The position numbers and the translations under genes were made by a program. Of a stretch of DNA of 64,000 nt, positions 1 through 8,295 are shown one piece after another. The first letter of the stretch is position 1, and each line of letters opens with the position of its first letter. This DNA comes from UBA3305 sp002373555 (GTDB lineage Bacteria; Bacillota; Clostridia; Lachnospirales; Lachnospiraceae): contig CAMOER010000009.1 in assembly GCA_946612455.1 (NCBI GenBank), positions 1-64,000 of the forward strand, given 5' to 3'. Below the pieces are notes generated by a model. It worked only from the letters and a program-made list of their open reading frames with translations, was not told where the DNA came from and did no database searches.

Positions 1-65
1 ATTCCCAGTATAATGAAAAGCAAGTACAACTCTTGATAAAAGAGGAAATGGAGGCGAAAACACTG

Positions 66-2003
66 ATGAATCGTAAGGCAATGAAAATGCTATCGCTGGC
101 TGCCGGAATACTGCTGACTGCAGTCATGTTGTGCCTGCTTCCGCAGACCGCCCAGGCGAAGGTGCTGGGGTCCGGCAATGTGAACGCCAGCGTGAAATGG
201 AACGTAGAGCAAGTCTCGGAGACCGAAACCGTGCTCACTATCAGCGGAACAGGGAATATGGAAGACTACGGCATCAGTCTGTATACACCGTGGTATTCCT
301 GGCGGGACCAGATCACCAAGGTCGTCATCGGGGACGGCGTGAAGTCTGCCGGAAAAGAAGCATTCGGAGATATGAAAAGCCTGACTTCCGTCGTGCTTCC
401 GAAGAGCAGCCTGACCAAGATCAGCGAAAGGGCATTCAGCTACTGCAGGTCCCTGCAGTCTGTACAGATCCCCGTCACCGTGAAGGAGATCGGAGCGTCA
501 GCATTTTATGAGTGCAACAGCCTGGAGAGTGCGAATATCCCTGTCGGCATCCGGAAAATTGAGAATGCCACCTTTATGTACTCGTCCCTGCAATCGATCA
601 CGATTCCAGCCGGTGTCACGGAGATCGGTACCAATGCGTTTGCGGAGTGCAAAAGCCTGGAGAAGGTGACCATGCCGACCAGCGCGACTGTCTTTGGGGA
701 CGACTGCTTCAAGAAAACACCGTGGTTGGAGTCCCTGGGAGAGTTTGCAATTGTCAATGGCGTGCTTTTGAAGTACCAGGGAGAGAAGGAAGCTGTCGTT
801 ATCCCCGGTACAGTGAAGAAACTCGGCGAAGGTGCTTGTAAAAACACGGATATCACGAGTGTCAGCATCCCCGCCGGCGTGACAGAGATCGGGGCAGCTG
901 CCTTTTCGGGATGCGAAGAACTGACATCAGTTACGATTCCCGCCGGAGTCACCAAAATCGGCAGTCTGGCGTTCGCTTACTGCGCCAGTCTGGAGAGTAT
1001 TACTTTTCCCGAGGGTCTGCAGGAGCTGGGCGAATATTCAATCGGTCAATGTAAGAAACTGACGACCGTGACTCTGCCGGCGAGCCTGACTGCAATTGCT
1101 GACAGTGCGTTTTACGATGACATGGCGATCACGGACGTCTATTACGGCGGATCCGAGAGCATGTGGAACAAGATCGCTATCGGGGACCATAACTATTATA
1201 TGGAGAGTGCCACCAGGCATTACGCCCTGTCGGACGAGGCAGTCAAGGCTTCGGAGGAAGCTCGGGCGGACGCGAAGAAGGTCGTAGGTGAGGCCGGAAT
1301 GATTACTGCGGAGGCGGGCTATCCCGTGGGTGCTGTATCCGCAGTGAGGAAAGCGAAGGAAGAACTGAACAGACTCCTGGCAGACAGCAGTGCTAAGCCG
1401 GAGGACATCAAGAAGGCAACGGAGAAGCTTCAGGAGGCTATTCAGGCGGCGTACAAGGCGAAGGACGCGGTGAACTACAACATTAATGAGACGAAGAAGA
1501 CAGCGGCTTACACAGGCAAGAGCGTTTCTTCTGCCACCGTCACCATCCCCGCCACCGTAAAGGTGGGCAAAACCTCCTACAAGGTGACGGAGGTCGCCCC
1601 CGGAGCACTGAAGGGCAACAAGACCATTACCAAAGTGGTGATCGGTTCCAACGTGAAGAAGATCGGCAAAGACGCCTTCCGCGGCTGCACCAAACTGAAG
1701 TCCGTGACCATTGGCAAGAATGTGACCGGCATCGGTGCGAGCGTCTTCTACGGCTGTAAGGCGCTGAAGAAGATCACTATTCCCGCAAAGACGAAGAATA
1801 TCGGCAAGAGCGCCTTCCAGGGCTGCAAGAAGCTGAAGACCATCACGATCAAATCTTCGAAGCTGAAGTCTGTCGGTAAGAACGCGCTCAAGGGTATTCA
1901 GAAGAAAGCCAAAATCAAAGTGCCGAAGAAACAGCTGAAGAAATATAAGAAACTCTTCAAAGCCTCGACAGGTTTTAAGAAAACAATGACGATCAGTAAA
2001 TAA
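66..2003 (+). CDS. BspA-type leucine-rich-repeat surface protein
   Basis: This is a secreted, probably surface-attached repeat protein of 645 residues. The ATG at 66 is chosen because GGAGG at 50-54 precedes it; upstream TTG and ATG codons have no usable ribosome binding site. Residues 1-31 form a signal peptide ending in AQA. Residues about 60-370 carry LRR_5 (BspA-like) repeats of the form I-P-x-G-V-x-x-I-G-x-x-A-F. Residues about 384-468 form a charged helical segment rich in Ala, Lys and Glu that resembles a FIVAR-type spacer. Residues 478-611 carry a second LRR_5 block, and the C-terminus is very lysine-rich. I see no LPxTG signal, so attachment may rely on the basic tail. BspA-like proteins often bind host or bacterial surfaces; the ligand here is unknown. 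The gene may extend a surface-protein region to the left of the window. Confidence 0.85.
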   Translation: MNRKAMKMLSLAAGILLTAVMLCLLPQTAQAKVLGSGNVNASVKWNVEQVSETETVLTISGTGNMEDYGISLYTPWYSWRDQITKVVIGDGVKSAGKEAFGDMKSLTSVVLPKSSLTKISERAFSYCRSLQSVQIPVTVKEIGASAFYECNSLESANIPVGIRKIENATFMYSSLQSITIPAGVTEIGTNAFAECKSLEKVTMPTSATVFGDDCFKKTPWLESLGEFAIVNGVLLKYQGEKEAVVIPGTVKKLGEGACKNTDITSVSIPAGVTEIGAAAFSGCEELTSVTIPAGVTKIGSLAFAYCASLESITFPEGLQELGEYSIGQCKKLTTVTLPASLTAIADSAFYDDMAITDVYYGGSESMWNKIAIGDHNYYMESATRHYALSDEAVKASEEARADAKKVVGEAGMITAEAGYPVGAVSAVRKAKEELNRLLADSSAKPEDIKKATEKLQEAIQAAYKAKDAVNYNINETKKTAAYTGKSVSSATVTIPATVKVGKTSYKVTEVAPGALKGNKTITKVVIGSNVKKIGKDAFRGCTKLKSVTIGKNVTGIGASVFYGCKALKKITIPAKTKNIGKSAFQGCKKLKTITIKSSKLKSVGKNALKGIQKKAKIKVPKKQLKKYKKLFKASTGFKKTMTISK

Positions 2004-2008
2004 AACGA

Positions 2009-2045
2009 ACAGTGGGGACGGTTCTTGTGTTACCGTCCCCACTGT
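2009..2045. repeat. GGGGAC-core palindrome (14-bp arms)
   Basis: A perfect inverted repeat with arms 2009-2022 and 2032-2045 and a 9-bp loop lies 6 bp after the surface-protein stop codon. Arm core: GTGGGGACGGT. No T-run follows, so it is not a classical intrinsic terminator, though the hairpin could still protect the mRNA 3' end. It resembles the palindromes at 2051, 20662 and 54977. Confidence 0.75.
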
Positions 2046-2050
2046 CCGTT

Positions 2051-2077
2051 TGAGCCAGGGGACAGGCTCCTGGCTCA
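2051..2077. repeat. second GGGGACAGG palindrome
   Basis: Arms TGAGCCAGG (2051-2059) and CCTGGCTCA (2069-2077) are perfect complements around a 9-bp loop. The segment 2057-2065 contains GGGGACAGG, the same core as the large palindrome at 20662. It lies directly beside the previous hairpin, so this gap holds two adjacent elements. Confidence 0.65.
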
Positions 2078-2199
2078 GCGGCCAAATCGTTCGGTTTGGA
2101 GTTATTTTTGAAGCGGGCCATCGAAGAATATGACCGGATCAGGGCAGGTTACAGATGAAGCGGACAGATGGGGTGGGAATTCTCCTCCCGAGTCGGATG

Positions 2200-2251
2200 T
2201 ACCCTCAAAATAAGGGATAATAGATGTTTACAAACCCTTATTTTGAGGGTA
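2200..2251. promoter_or_regulatory. 17-bp inverted repeat operator of the hipBA-like pair
   Basis: Arms 2200-2216 (TACCCTCAAAATAAGGG) and 2235-2251 are perfect reverse complements separated by 18 bp. The right arm sits between and touches the promoter elements at 2227-2232 and 2250-2255. A dimeric XRE antitoxin bound here would cover the promoter, which is the usual autoregulation of HipB-type operons. The link to the regulator encoded just downstream is inference. Confidence 0.75.
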
Positions 2252-2255
2252 TACT
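2227..2255 (+). promoter_or_regulatory. sigma-A promoter of the hipBA-like pair
   Basis: -35 TTTACA (2227-2232), 17-bp spacer, -10 TATACT (2250-2255). Transcription would start near 2262, just before the GGAGGT ribosome binding site of the antitoxin gene. Confidence 0.75.
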
Positions 2256-2275
2256 CGTTTTATCGGAGGTGTATC

Positions 2276-2824
2276 ATGAAGAAACGGGGATTTGCAATTC
2301 CGGAAAGTGTATCCGGCGGGGACATAAAGAGAATCAGGAAGATACTCGGATGTACACAGATGGAGTTTGCTGAATATGCCTGTGTATCCCCGAAAACAGT
2401 AGAACGCTGGGAGAGCGGAAAAGCGCCTGTGTCCGGGCCGGTCGTTTCGCTGATCCGGATCCTGGAGGAATCACCGGAATGGTTTGATTATTATGCTGTA
2501 CCGGAGAAGCAAATGCCGCTGCGGATTCGTTACATGTTCCGGAACAGGGTGTGTACGGTCATTGATGTGGATGACCGGAAAAGAAAAGTCAGGATCAGAA
2601 ACTATACGAACAAACTGCAGTTCCGTGCATTTGGAAGGATTGAGGCGCCGGATTACAGCCAGTATGAGGAGTTTCTGGAATCGCGGTGTTTTCCACGCGG
2701 CATGGATAAGGAAAAACTGATGCTGGATGAACTGGACATTCCGTTCTATGATCCTTTTTTGATCATAGAAAAGACACAGGGAAGGATGTCGGAAGATGAA
2801 TTCTGGCTGGCAATCGAGAGGTGA
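2276..2824 (+). CDS. XRE-family antitoxin, HipB-like, with C-terminal extension
   Basis: This 182-residue DNA-binding protein is probably the antitoxin and autorepressor of the HipA-like kinase 3 bp downstream. GGAGGT at 2265-2270 fixes the ATG at 2276; a longer frame from 2168 would run across the promoter. Residues 15-65 are a helix-turn-helix with the typical T-Q-x-E-F-A and S-P-K-T-V-E-R-W-E-S-G motifs. The remaining 110 or so residues are unusually long for HipB and end in a segment with FESRCFPR-like and FYDPFLIIEKTQGRM-like character. I have seen this style of sequence beside short HipA kinases and suspect it stands for the HipA N-terminal subdomain, moved onto the antitoxin. That last point is inference. 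Confidence 0.72.
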   Translation: MKKRGFAIPESVSGGDIKRIRKILGCTQMEFAEYACVSPKTVERWESGKAPVSGPVVSLIRILEESPEWFDYYAVPEKQMPLRIRYMFRNRVCTVIDVDDRKRKVRIRNYTNKLQFRAFGRIEAPDYSQYEEFLESRCFPRGMDKEKLMLDELDIPFYDPFLIIEKTQGRMSEDEFWLAIER

Positions 2825-2827
2825 AGC

Positions 2828-3637
2828 ATGATAGAGCTGTTTGATCATGACAGGCACGAAGAGAACCGCAGGTCTTCCAAAGGAAATCAGCTGAAATGGC
2901 GGACCGGCGAATTCTGGTATAAAGCAGATTACCTGGGATACGAGGGGCTGGCAGAATATGTGGTTTCTTGTCTGCTTGCGCATTCCGATCTGCCTTCGGA
3001 TATGTTTGTGCTGTATGATACGGAAGAAATTCTTTATAAAAAACAGACTTTTACCGGCTGCAGAAGCAGGCATTTCCTGCAGCCCGGAGAACAGCTGATC
3101 ACATTGGAGCGGCTGTTTTTCCAGCATTACGGCAGAAGTCTGTACCGGGCGATTTTTGATATCAGAGAGGAAGCAGACCGTTTTGCCTTTCTTGCGGAGC
3201 AGACAGAAAAGATCACCGGACTTTCGGATTTCGGAAGATATCTTTGTATACTGATGGAGACAGATGCTTTTTTCCTGAACGAGGACAGGCATACGCATAA
3301 TATCGCGGTCATTATGAACGAAAAGGAAGAATACCGTCTGTGCCCTGCCTTTGATTACGGAGGCTCTCTGCTGTCTGATACCAGAATAGAATATCCGATG
3401 GAGGGGGATATTCCCGAACTGATCAGGGATGTCAGGGCAAAGACAATCAGCAGCAGTTTTGAAAACCAGGTTGATACTGCGGAAGCGGTCTGCGGACAGA
3501 ATCTTCGTTTTTCTTTTCGGAAAAAGGATGTGGAAGATCTGCTGCAGCAGGATTCATTGTATCCTGCGGAAGTGAAAAAACGCGTGAGAGACGTGCTTTT
3601 TCATCAGATGCGTAAATATGCGTATCTGTTCCGATGA
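2828..3637 (+). CDS. short HipA-like Ser/Thr kinase (putative toxin)
   Basis: This 269-residue protein is a HipA-fold kinase, the toxin half of a type II toxin-antitoxin pair. The HipA family phosphorylates targets such as glutamyl-tRNA synthetase. Visible kinase features are K32 in the WYKAD strand, the catalytic loop NEDRHTHN (D153, N158) and the metal-binding FDYG (D176). It is much shorter than the roughly 440 residues of E. coli HipA and lacks the N-terminal subdomain 1, which may sit on the partner. The start follows the antitoxin stop after 3 bp, so the genes are translationally coupled. All catalytic residues seem present, so the kinase may be active. It could instead be a non-toxin HipA-related kinase; the operon layout favours toxin-antitoxin. 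Confidence 0.7.
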   Translation: MIELFDHDRHEENRRSSKGNQLKWRTGEFWYKADYLGYEGLAEYVVSCLLAHSDLPSDMFVLYDTEEILYKKQTFTGCRSRHFLQPGEQLITLERLFFQHYGRSLYRAIFDIREEADRFAFLAEQTEKITGLSDFGRYLCILMETDAFFLNEDRHTHNIAVIMNEKEEYRLCPAFDYGGSLLSDTRIEYPMEGDIPELIRDVRAKTISSSFENQVDTAEAVCGQNLRFSFRKKDVEDLLQQDSLYPAEVKKRVRDVLFHQMRKYAYLFR

Positions 3638-3703
3638 TGCTGGAGCAAAAGGGGACTTCACAGGAAGCGATATAAATCACAGGAATTGAAACGGAGAAAG
3701 ATC

Positions 3704-5038
3704 ATGGATTTTTATGCGGAATACAGAAATAAGCTCCGTACCCCGGAGGAGGCCGTGAAAGCGGTAAAGAGCGGAGACTGGGTCGACTACACGACGAATC
3801 TGGGCTTCCCGCCATTGCTGGATGCAGCGCTTGCAAAACGAAAGGAGGAGCTCACGGATGTCAAGATCCGGGGGAACCTCTGCTTTGGGCCGATCATGAC
3901 CGCGGAATGCGATCCCACGAGAGAGCATTTCATTTACAACAGCTGGCATTTTTCTGCGTATGAGAGAAAGCTCTCGGACAGAGGCCTGTGCAGCTTCATC
4001 CCGATGGTATTCCGGCATGTGGTGGAATACTATAAGCATTTCCTTACCGTGAACGTGGCTATGATGTGTGTGACGCCGATGGACCGCCACGGCTATTTCA
4101 ACCTGTCCTGTTCCACCGGCATCGCGAAGGGGATCCTGGAGAAAGCCGACATCGTGATCCTGGAAGTGAATGACAAGCTGCCGCATATCCTGGGCGGCTT
4201 TGGTGAATCCGTGCATATTTCGGAAGTGGACTACGTGGTGGAAGGAGAACACGGACCGCTGCCCGAGGTCCCGGTGCTGCCGCCGGAAAAAGAGGATTTT
4301 GCGATCGCGGATCAGATCATGCCGTTTATCCCTTCCGGTGCGACCCTTCAGCTTGGGATCGGAAACATGCCGAATATCATCGGCATGCGGATCGCGGAAT
4401 CGGATCTTACGGATCTCGGCATGCATACGGAACTCTGCTCGGATGCCTATCTGCATCTTTACGAAGCCGGGAAGCTGACGAACCGGAAGAAGACGACCCA
4501 CCGCAACAAGGGCGTGACCGGCATGGTCTTCGGTTCCCGTCCGCTCTATGAGTGGGTGGACAACAATCCCGGGATCATGGCCGCGCCGCTTTCCTATGTC
4601 AATAATCCGGCGGTGATCGGGCAGATCGACAACATGATCTCCATTAACAACTGCATTGCCGTCGATCTGTACGGACAGGTCAGTTCGGAAGGCGCCGGTG
4701 GGCGGCATATCAGCGGGACCGGCGGACAGCTCGATTTCCTGACCGGCGCGGCGATCTCCAGAGGCGGCAAATCCTTCCTTTGCCTGCGAAGCTCTTTTGT
4801 CAATAAGAACGGAGAGAAGATCTCCAGCATCCGGCCCAGATTTACGGGCGATATCATTACGGATCCCCGCTCGGAAACGTTTTTACTGGTGACGGAATAC
4901 GGTGTGATCAATCTCGTCGGGCGGACGACCTGGGAAAGAGCGGAACTGATCATCTCGATCGCACATCCGGATTTTCGCGACGAACTGATCCGGGACGCAG
5001 AGAAGCAGGGGATCTGGCGGCGGTCGAATAAACGGTGA
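3704..5038 (+). CDS. butyryl-CoA:acetate CoA-transferase-like enzyme
   Basis: This 444-residue cytoplasmic enzyme belongs to the acetyl-CoA hydrolase/transferase (Cat1/But/AbfT) family, which swaps CoA between acyl-CoA and acetate or another short acid. In butyrate producers the reaction butyryl-CoA plus acetate gives butyrate plus acetyl-CoA. The ATG at 3704 follows GGAG at 3693; an in-frame TTG at 3686 has no ribosome binding site. Visible motifs are MDFYAEYxxKL at the N-terminus, QLGIGNMP near 216, a presumed catalytic glutamate E243 in HTELCSD, and GTGGQLDF near 337. Length fits the family (about 440-450). Butyryl, propionyl or 4-hydroxybutyryl specificity cannot be decided by eye. The next gene overlaps the stop region, suggesting co-transcription. 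Confidence 0.8.
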   Translation: MDFYAEYRNKLRTPEEAVKAVKSGDWVDYTTNLGFPPLLDAALAKRKEELTDVKIRGNLCFGPIMTAECDPTREHFIYNSWHFSAYERKLSDRGLCSFIPMVFRHVVEYYKHFLTVNVAMMCVTPMDRHGYFNLSCSTGIAKGILEKADIVILEVNDKLPHILGGFGESVHISEVDYVVEGEHGPLPEVPVLPPEKEDFAIADQIMPFIPSGATLQLGIGNMPNIIGMRIAESDLTDLGMHTELCSDAYLHLYEAGKLTNRKKTTHRNKGVTGMVFGSRPLYEWVDNNPGIMAAPLSYVNNPAVIGQIDNMISINNCIAVDLYGQVSSEGAGGRHISGTGGQLDFLTGAAISRGGKSFLCLRSSFVNKNGEKISSIRPRFTGDIITDPRSETFLLVTEYGVINLVGRTTWERAELIISIAHPDFRDELIRDAEKQGIWRRSNKR

Positions 5039-5043
5039 AATCA

Positions 5044-5988
5044 ATGGAAAATTTTATTTTTAGTCTGAATGTTGTTCTCCCGATCTTTCTGATGATCGTT
5101 CTCGGAAGCGTGCTGATGAGGATCGGAATTCTGGAAGAGGAGATGTGCGCAAAGCTTCTGCGGCTGGTCTTCTATGTCAGCCTGCCCGCTTCCCTGTTCC
5201 GGAGCGTTGCGGAAGCCGATATCCGGGAAGTGATGTCTCCGGTCTTTATATCCTATGCCGTCGGATGTACGCTGGTGATCTTCTTCCTTGGCTGGATGAT
5301 CTGCCGGCTGTTTTTCCGGGAGAAAAGGCAGGTGGCGGCCGCGGCCCATGCGGCGTACCGCGGGAATTTTGCCTATGTCGGCATACCGGTCTGCCAGAAT
5401 CTGCTGGGAAAGGAAAATGTTCCGGTCACGGCAGCGGTCATCGCATTTGTGGTGCCCGTTTACAACATCCTTGCCGTCCTTCTTCTGTCTCACTATGATG
5501 AAGAGGGCGGTGGCGGGAACATCGGAAAAGAGCTTCTGAAGATCCTGAAAAACCCGTTGATCATTGCGATCGCTGCGGGAATCCCGTTTTCGTTCTTCCG
5601 CATTCCGATCGCGCAGCCGGTCATGAAGACCCTTGCTTATATGGCGCAGCTGGCATCGCCGCTGGCACTGCTGCTGATCGGCGCGAACCTGAATCTGGCG
5701 GTGCTCCGATCCAGCTGGAAAGGGATCGTGCTCACCACGCTGATCAAAGATGTCCTTTCTCCGCTGATCTGCACCTGCGGGGCAGTCCTGCTGGGCTTCC
5801 GCGGAGAGGAGCTGGCGGTGCTCTTTGTCATGGCGGCGGTTCCTTCTGCGGCGAACAGCTATATCATGACCAGACAGATGCATGGAGATGCGGAACTTGG
5901 CGCGGGGGCCGTGGCCGCTACTTCCCTGTTCTGCATTGTATCCATGACGGCAGGGATCATGTGGATGCGAAGTCTCGGACTTGTTTAG
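5044..5988 (+). CDS. AEC-family (auxin efflux carrier-like) transporter
   Basis: This 314-residue inner-membrane protein has about ten hydrophobic segments in two halves, the usual AEC/MdcF arrangement. Landmarks are the N-terminal FSLNVVLPIFLMIVLG, the conserved RGNFAYVGIPV segment and the late helix AVPSAANSYIMTRQMHGDAELG with the family's PSAAN motif. Bacterial AEC members move malonate, malate or other organic anions. The gene starts a few bases after the CoA-transferase stop; a GTG at 5035 overlapping that stop is an alternative start. The operon suggests an organic acid linked to the CoA-transferase, as substrate or product. That role is inference. Confidence 0.8.
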   Translation: MENFIFSLNVVLPIFLMIVLGSVLMRIGILEEEMCAKLLRLVFYVSLPASLFRSVAEADIREVMSPVFISYAVGCTLVIFFLGWMICRLFFREKRQVAAAAHAAYRGNFAYVGIPVCQNLLGKENVPVTAAVIAFVVPVYNILAVLLLSHYDEEGGGGNIGKELLKILKNPLIIAIAAGIPFSFFRIPIAQPVMKTLAYMAQLASPLALLLIGANLNLAVLRSSWKGIVLTTLIKDVLSPLICTCGAVLLGFRGEELAVLFVMAAVPSAANSYIMTRQMHGDAELGAGAVAATSLFCIVSMTAGIMWMRSLGLV

Positions 5989-6062
5989 CGGGAATGATTC
6001 CGCCTGGGCGGCGGAGGAATATAGGTAACCAGTCAACACAAAACCGAACAGGAGGACACAGT

Positions 6063-6530
6063 ATGAAAAAGAGAATCGGTTTATTGTTTGCAGTTTGCCT
6101 GTTGTCTGTCATGGCGGCACAGACCGTTTTCGGGACAGCACAGAAAACGGAAACCGGCCATCAGGCCGCAGCGGCACATCTGGATCAGAACGGAAAAAGC
6201 ATCGATCTTGGCGGTTCAAAGCTTTATACCGGGGAAGAACTGCAGGATGCGATGCTTGCGGTCAAATGCCAGTTCGCGGCCTGGGAAGACTGTGAACTGC
6301 ATGCCATCCGTTATGCGGGAGACGATGCCAACAATGAGAAGAATCTGACCTGGCTGAATTCCCTGACAGAGGGCGCGAACTACACACAGGCTGTGGAACT
6401 TCTGATGGACTTTCACACGGCACCGGAGGCCAAAGGATCCTGGGAGCCGGATCATGACTACAAGGACTATCAGTGGTGGCTGGCCCGTGCGGAAGACGGC
6501 GACTGGGAAATTGTGAGTTTCGGATATTAA
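6063..6530 (+). CDS. small secreted protein of unknown function
   Basis: This 155-residue protein starts at the ATG at 6063 after AGGAGG (6049-6055). Residues 1-24 form a signal peptide (MKKR basic end, hydrophobic core, small residues before TAQK). There is no lipobox cysteine, so it is probably released or loosely held outside the cell. The mature part is acidic with many Trp and Asp residues and ends in a W-W-L-A-R-x-E-D-G-D-W-E-I-V-S-F-G-Y strand. That ending is reminiscent of small NTF2-like or DUF4829-type extracytoplasmic domains, but I cannot assign a family. It follows the AEC transporter by 74 bp and is closed by a strong terminator. Confidence 0.65.
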   Translation: MKKRIGLLFAVCLLSVMAAQTVFGTAQKTETGHQAAAAHLDQNGKSIDLGGSKLYTGEELQDAMLAVKCQFAAWEDCELHAIRYAGDDANNEKNLTWLNSLTEGANYTQAVELLMDFHTAPEAKGSWEPDHDYKDYQWWLARAEDGDWEIVSFGY

Positions 6531-6573
6531 AGCGCAGAGCAGCCGCTGCAGAAAATGAATACAGGAACAGCAG

Positions 6574-6600
6574 AACAGGGAGCACAGCTCCCTGTTTTTT
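6574..6600 (+). terminator. intrinsic terminator
   Basis: Stem AACAGGGAG (6574-6582) pairs with CTCCCTGTT (6588-6596) around a 5-nt loop and is followed by a run of T. It ends the CoA-transferase/AEC/secreted-protein unit. Confidence 0.88.
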
Positions 6601-6661
6601 TGATGCGGTCCGGGAAGCAAAGATTTCTGGCTCGATTTTTAGATTTTTGTTCTGAATTTAG

Positions 6662-6690
6662 TTGACGCGGCGGCAGGAGTCGGGTACAAT
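6662..6690 (+). promoter_or_regulatory. sigma-A promoter of the aminotransferase-aldolase-kinase operon
   Basis: -35 TTGACG (6662-6667), 17-bp spacer, -10 TACAAT (6685-6690). Transcription should begin near 6697, at the left edge of the palindrome at 6700. Confidence 0.8.
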
Positions 6691-6699
6691 GAAAGCAAA

Positions 6700-6723
6700 T
6701 CTCGTGAACGATTATTCACGAGA
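6700..6723. promoter_or_regulatory. 24-bp palindromic operator
   Basis: TCTCGTGAA (6700-6708) and TTCACGAGA (6715-6723) are perfect 9-bp inverted arms with a 6-bp centre. The site lies at about +3 to +26 of the predicted transcript, a classic repressor position. The operon encodes a TetR regulator at 9377, and size and symmetry fit a TetR operator. That pairing is inference. Confidence 0.7.
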
Positions 6724-6767
6724 AACCATTGACAACATCAGTACAGATCAAAAGGAGGAAAGAACCT

Positions 6768-8270
6768 ATGGCTTACAACGGATATGCCATCGACGCTGAT
6801 CACTATCTGGACGCGGAAGCTGTTACCAAGAAACTGGACTCTCTGATCCGCAAGCCGGTCTATTCGATCCGGCCGGATGCCCTGAACGAATATATTGAAA
6901 ATTATTTTGAGACGAAATGCAAAAAGTCGAAGGAGATGACCGACGAAGCGAAGAAAGTCATTCCCGGCGGCGTGGAGCACAACCTTGCCTTCAACTATCC
7001 TTTCCCGATCGCGATCACAGGCGCGAACGGAAACAAGATGACCGACGTGGACGGGAATGAATATTACGATCTGCTCCAGGCCGGCGGCCCGACTGTCCTC
7101 GGCAGCAATCCGCCCGAAGTCCGGGAAGCCGTGATCGACCTGCTGAATACCTGCGGCCCCTCCACCGGTCTTTTCCATGAATATGAATACAAGCTCGCGA
7201 AGAAGATCTCGGATCTCGTTCCCTCCGTGGAAATGATCCGTTTCCTGGGATCGGGCACGGAGGCCTGCATGGTCGCCGCCAGGATCGCCCGTCTGAAGAC
7301 CGGACACAAGAACATCCTGAAGATGGGCGGCGGCTATCACGGCTGGTCTGACCAGCTTGCCTACGGCATCCGTGTTCCCGGAACGAAGGGCATGCTTTCC
7401 CACGGCGTTCCCGGCTATATTTTCAAACATACGGACGAATACTTCCCCGGCGATCTGGAGGATCTGGAGAAGAAGCTTCGGAAGAATAAGCTGAACGGCG
7501 GCACGGCGGCGATCTTCGTAGAGCCCGTCGGCCCCGAATCCGGCACCAGACCGGTCACCAGAGAGTTCATCAAGGGTACGGAGAGACTGGCGCACAAATA
7601 CGGCGCGCTGCTGATCTTTGACGAAGTCGTCACGGGCTTCCGGATCGGCGTGCACGGTGCGCAGGGCTTCTTCAATGTAGACCCCGACCTTACCGTATTC
7701 GGCAAAGTCATTGCCGGCGGCTATCCCGGTGCGGGTGCCGTGGGCGGTCACAGAGACTGCATGGCTTACCTCGGCGCAGGCCTGGACGGCCAGGGCAAGA
7801 AGCTGCATAAGGCACTCTGCGGCGGCACCTTGTCGGCAACACCGCTTTCCACATGCGCCGGCTATTATATGATCTCCGAGATCGAGAAGCAGAATGCCTG
7901 CGAGAAGGCCGGCCGGATGGGAGACCGTCTGACCGCCGGACTGAAAAAGTCCATCCGGAAATACAATCTGCCGTTCGTGGCATTCAACCAGGGTTCGATC
8001 TGCCATCTGGACAGCGTGGGCACGATGCATTTTGCCATCGACTGGGGCAAGCTCTGGGAAGTGCCGAAGATCCTCAAGCAGACGAACATCCGTCAGGCGG
8101 AGATGGAGCATATGGGCGCAGCCTACATGGCGGAAGGCCTGATCACGCTGGCCGGCTCCAGACTGTACACGAGTGCGGCCTATACGGAAGAGGATATCGA
8201 CGAGGTAATCGCACGCTTCGACAGAGTGTTCTCGAAGTGCGGACGCATTCACACAGAACTGGACAAATAA
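6768..8270 (+). CDS. class III PLP aminotransferase, glutamate-1-semialdehyde aminomutase-like
   Basis: This 500-residue cytoplasmic enzyme belongs to the class III aminotransferases related to glutamate-1-semialdehyde 2,1-aminomutase. The start at 6768 follows AAGGAGG. Visible features are the GGVEHNLAF entry segment, GSGTEACMVAARIAR in the cofactor phosphate-binding region, GGGYHGW, the FDEVVTGFR motif with its Asp facing the PLP ring, and the Schiff-base lysine K313 in VFGKVIAGG. It is about 70 residues longer than HemL, with an N-terminal extension, and no heme-pathway genes are nearby, so it is unlikely to be HemL itself. It leads an operon with a class II aldolase, TetR regulator and FGGY kinase, which suggests transamination of an amino sugar, amino polyol or matching aldehyde. 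The substrate is unknown. Confidence 0.8.
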   Translation: MAYNGYAIDADHYLDAEAVTKKLDSLIRKPVYSIRPDALNEYIENYFETKCKKSKEMTDEAKKVIPGGVEHNLAFNYPFPIAITGANGNKMTDVDGNEYYDLLQAGGPTVLGSNPPEVREAVIDLLNTCGPSTGLFHEYEYKLAKKISDLVPSVEMIRFLGSGTEACMVAARIARLKTGHKNILKMGGGYHGWSDQLAYGIRVPGTKGMLSHGVPGYIFKHTDEYFPGDLEDLEKKLRKNKLNGGTAAIFVEPVGPESGTRPVTREFIKGTERLAHKYGALLIFDEVVTGFRIGVHGAQGFFNVDPDLTVFGKVIAGGYPGAGAVGGHRDCMAYLGAGLDGQGKKLHKALCGGTLSATPLSTCAGYYMISEIEKQNACEKAGRMGDRLTAGLKKSIRKYNLPFVAFNQGSICHLDSVGTMHFAIDWGKLWEVPKILKQTNIRQAEMEHMGAAYMAEGLITLAGSRLYTSAAYTEEDIDEVIARFDRVFSKCGRIHTELDK

Positions 8271-8295
8271 CGGCAGCAGGAACGGAGGTTTATCC

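Noticed and set aside
6768..8270. Assignment as hemL (glutamate-1-semialdehyde aminomutase)
   Set aside because: 500 residues with an N-terminal extension, no other tetrapyrrole genes, and an operon of sugar-type enzymes.
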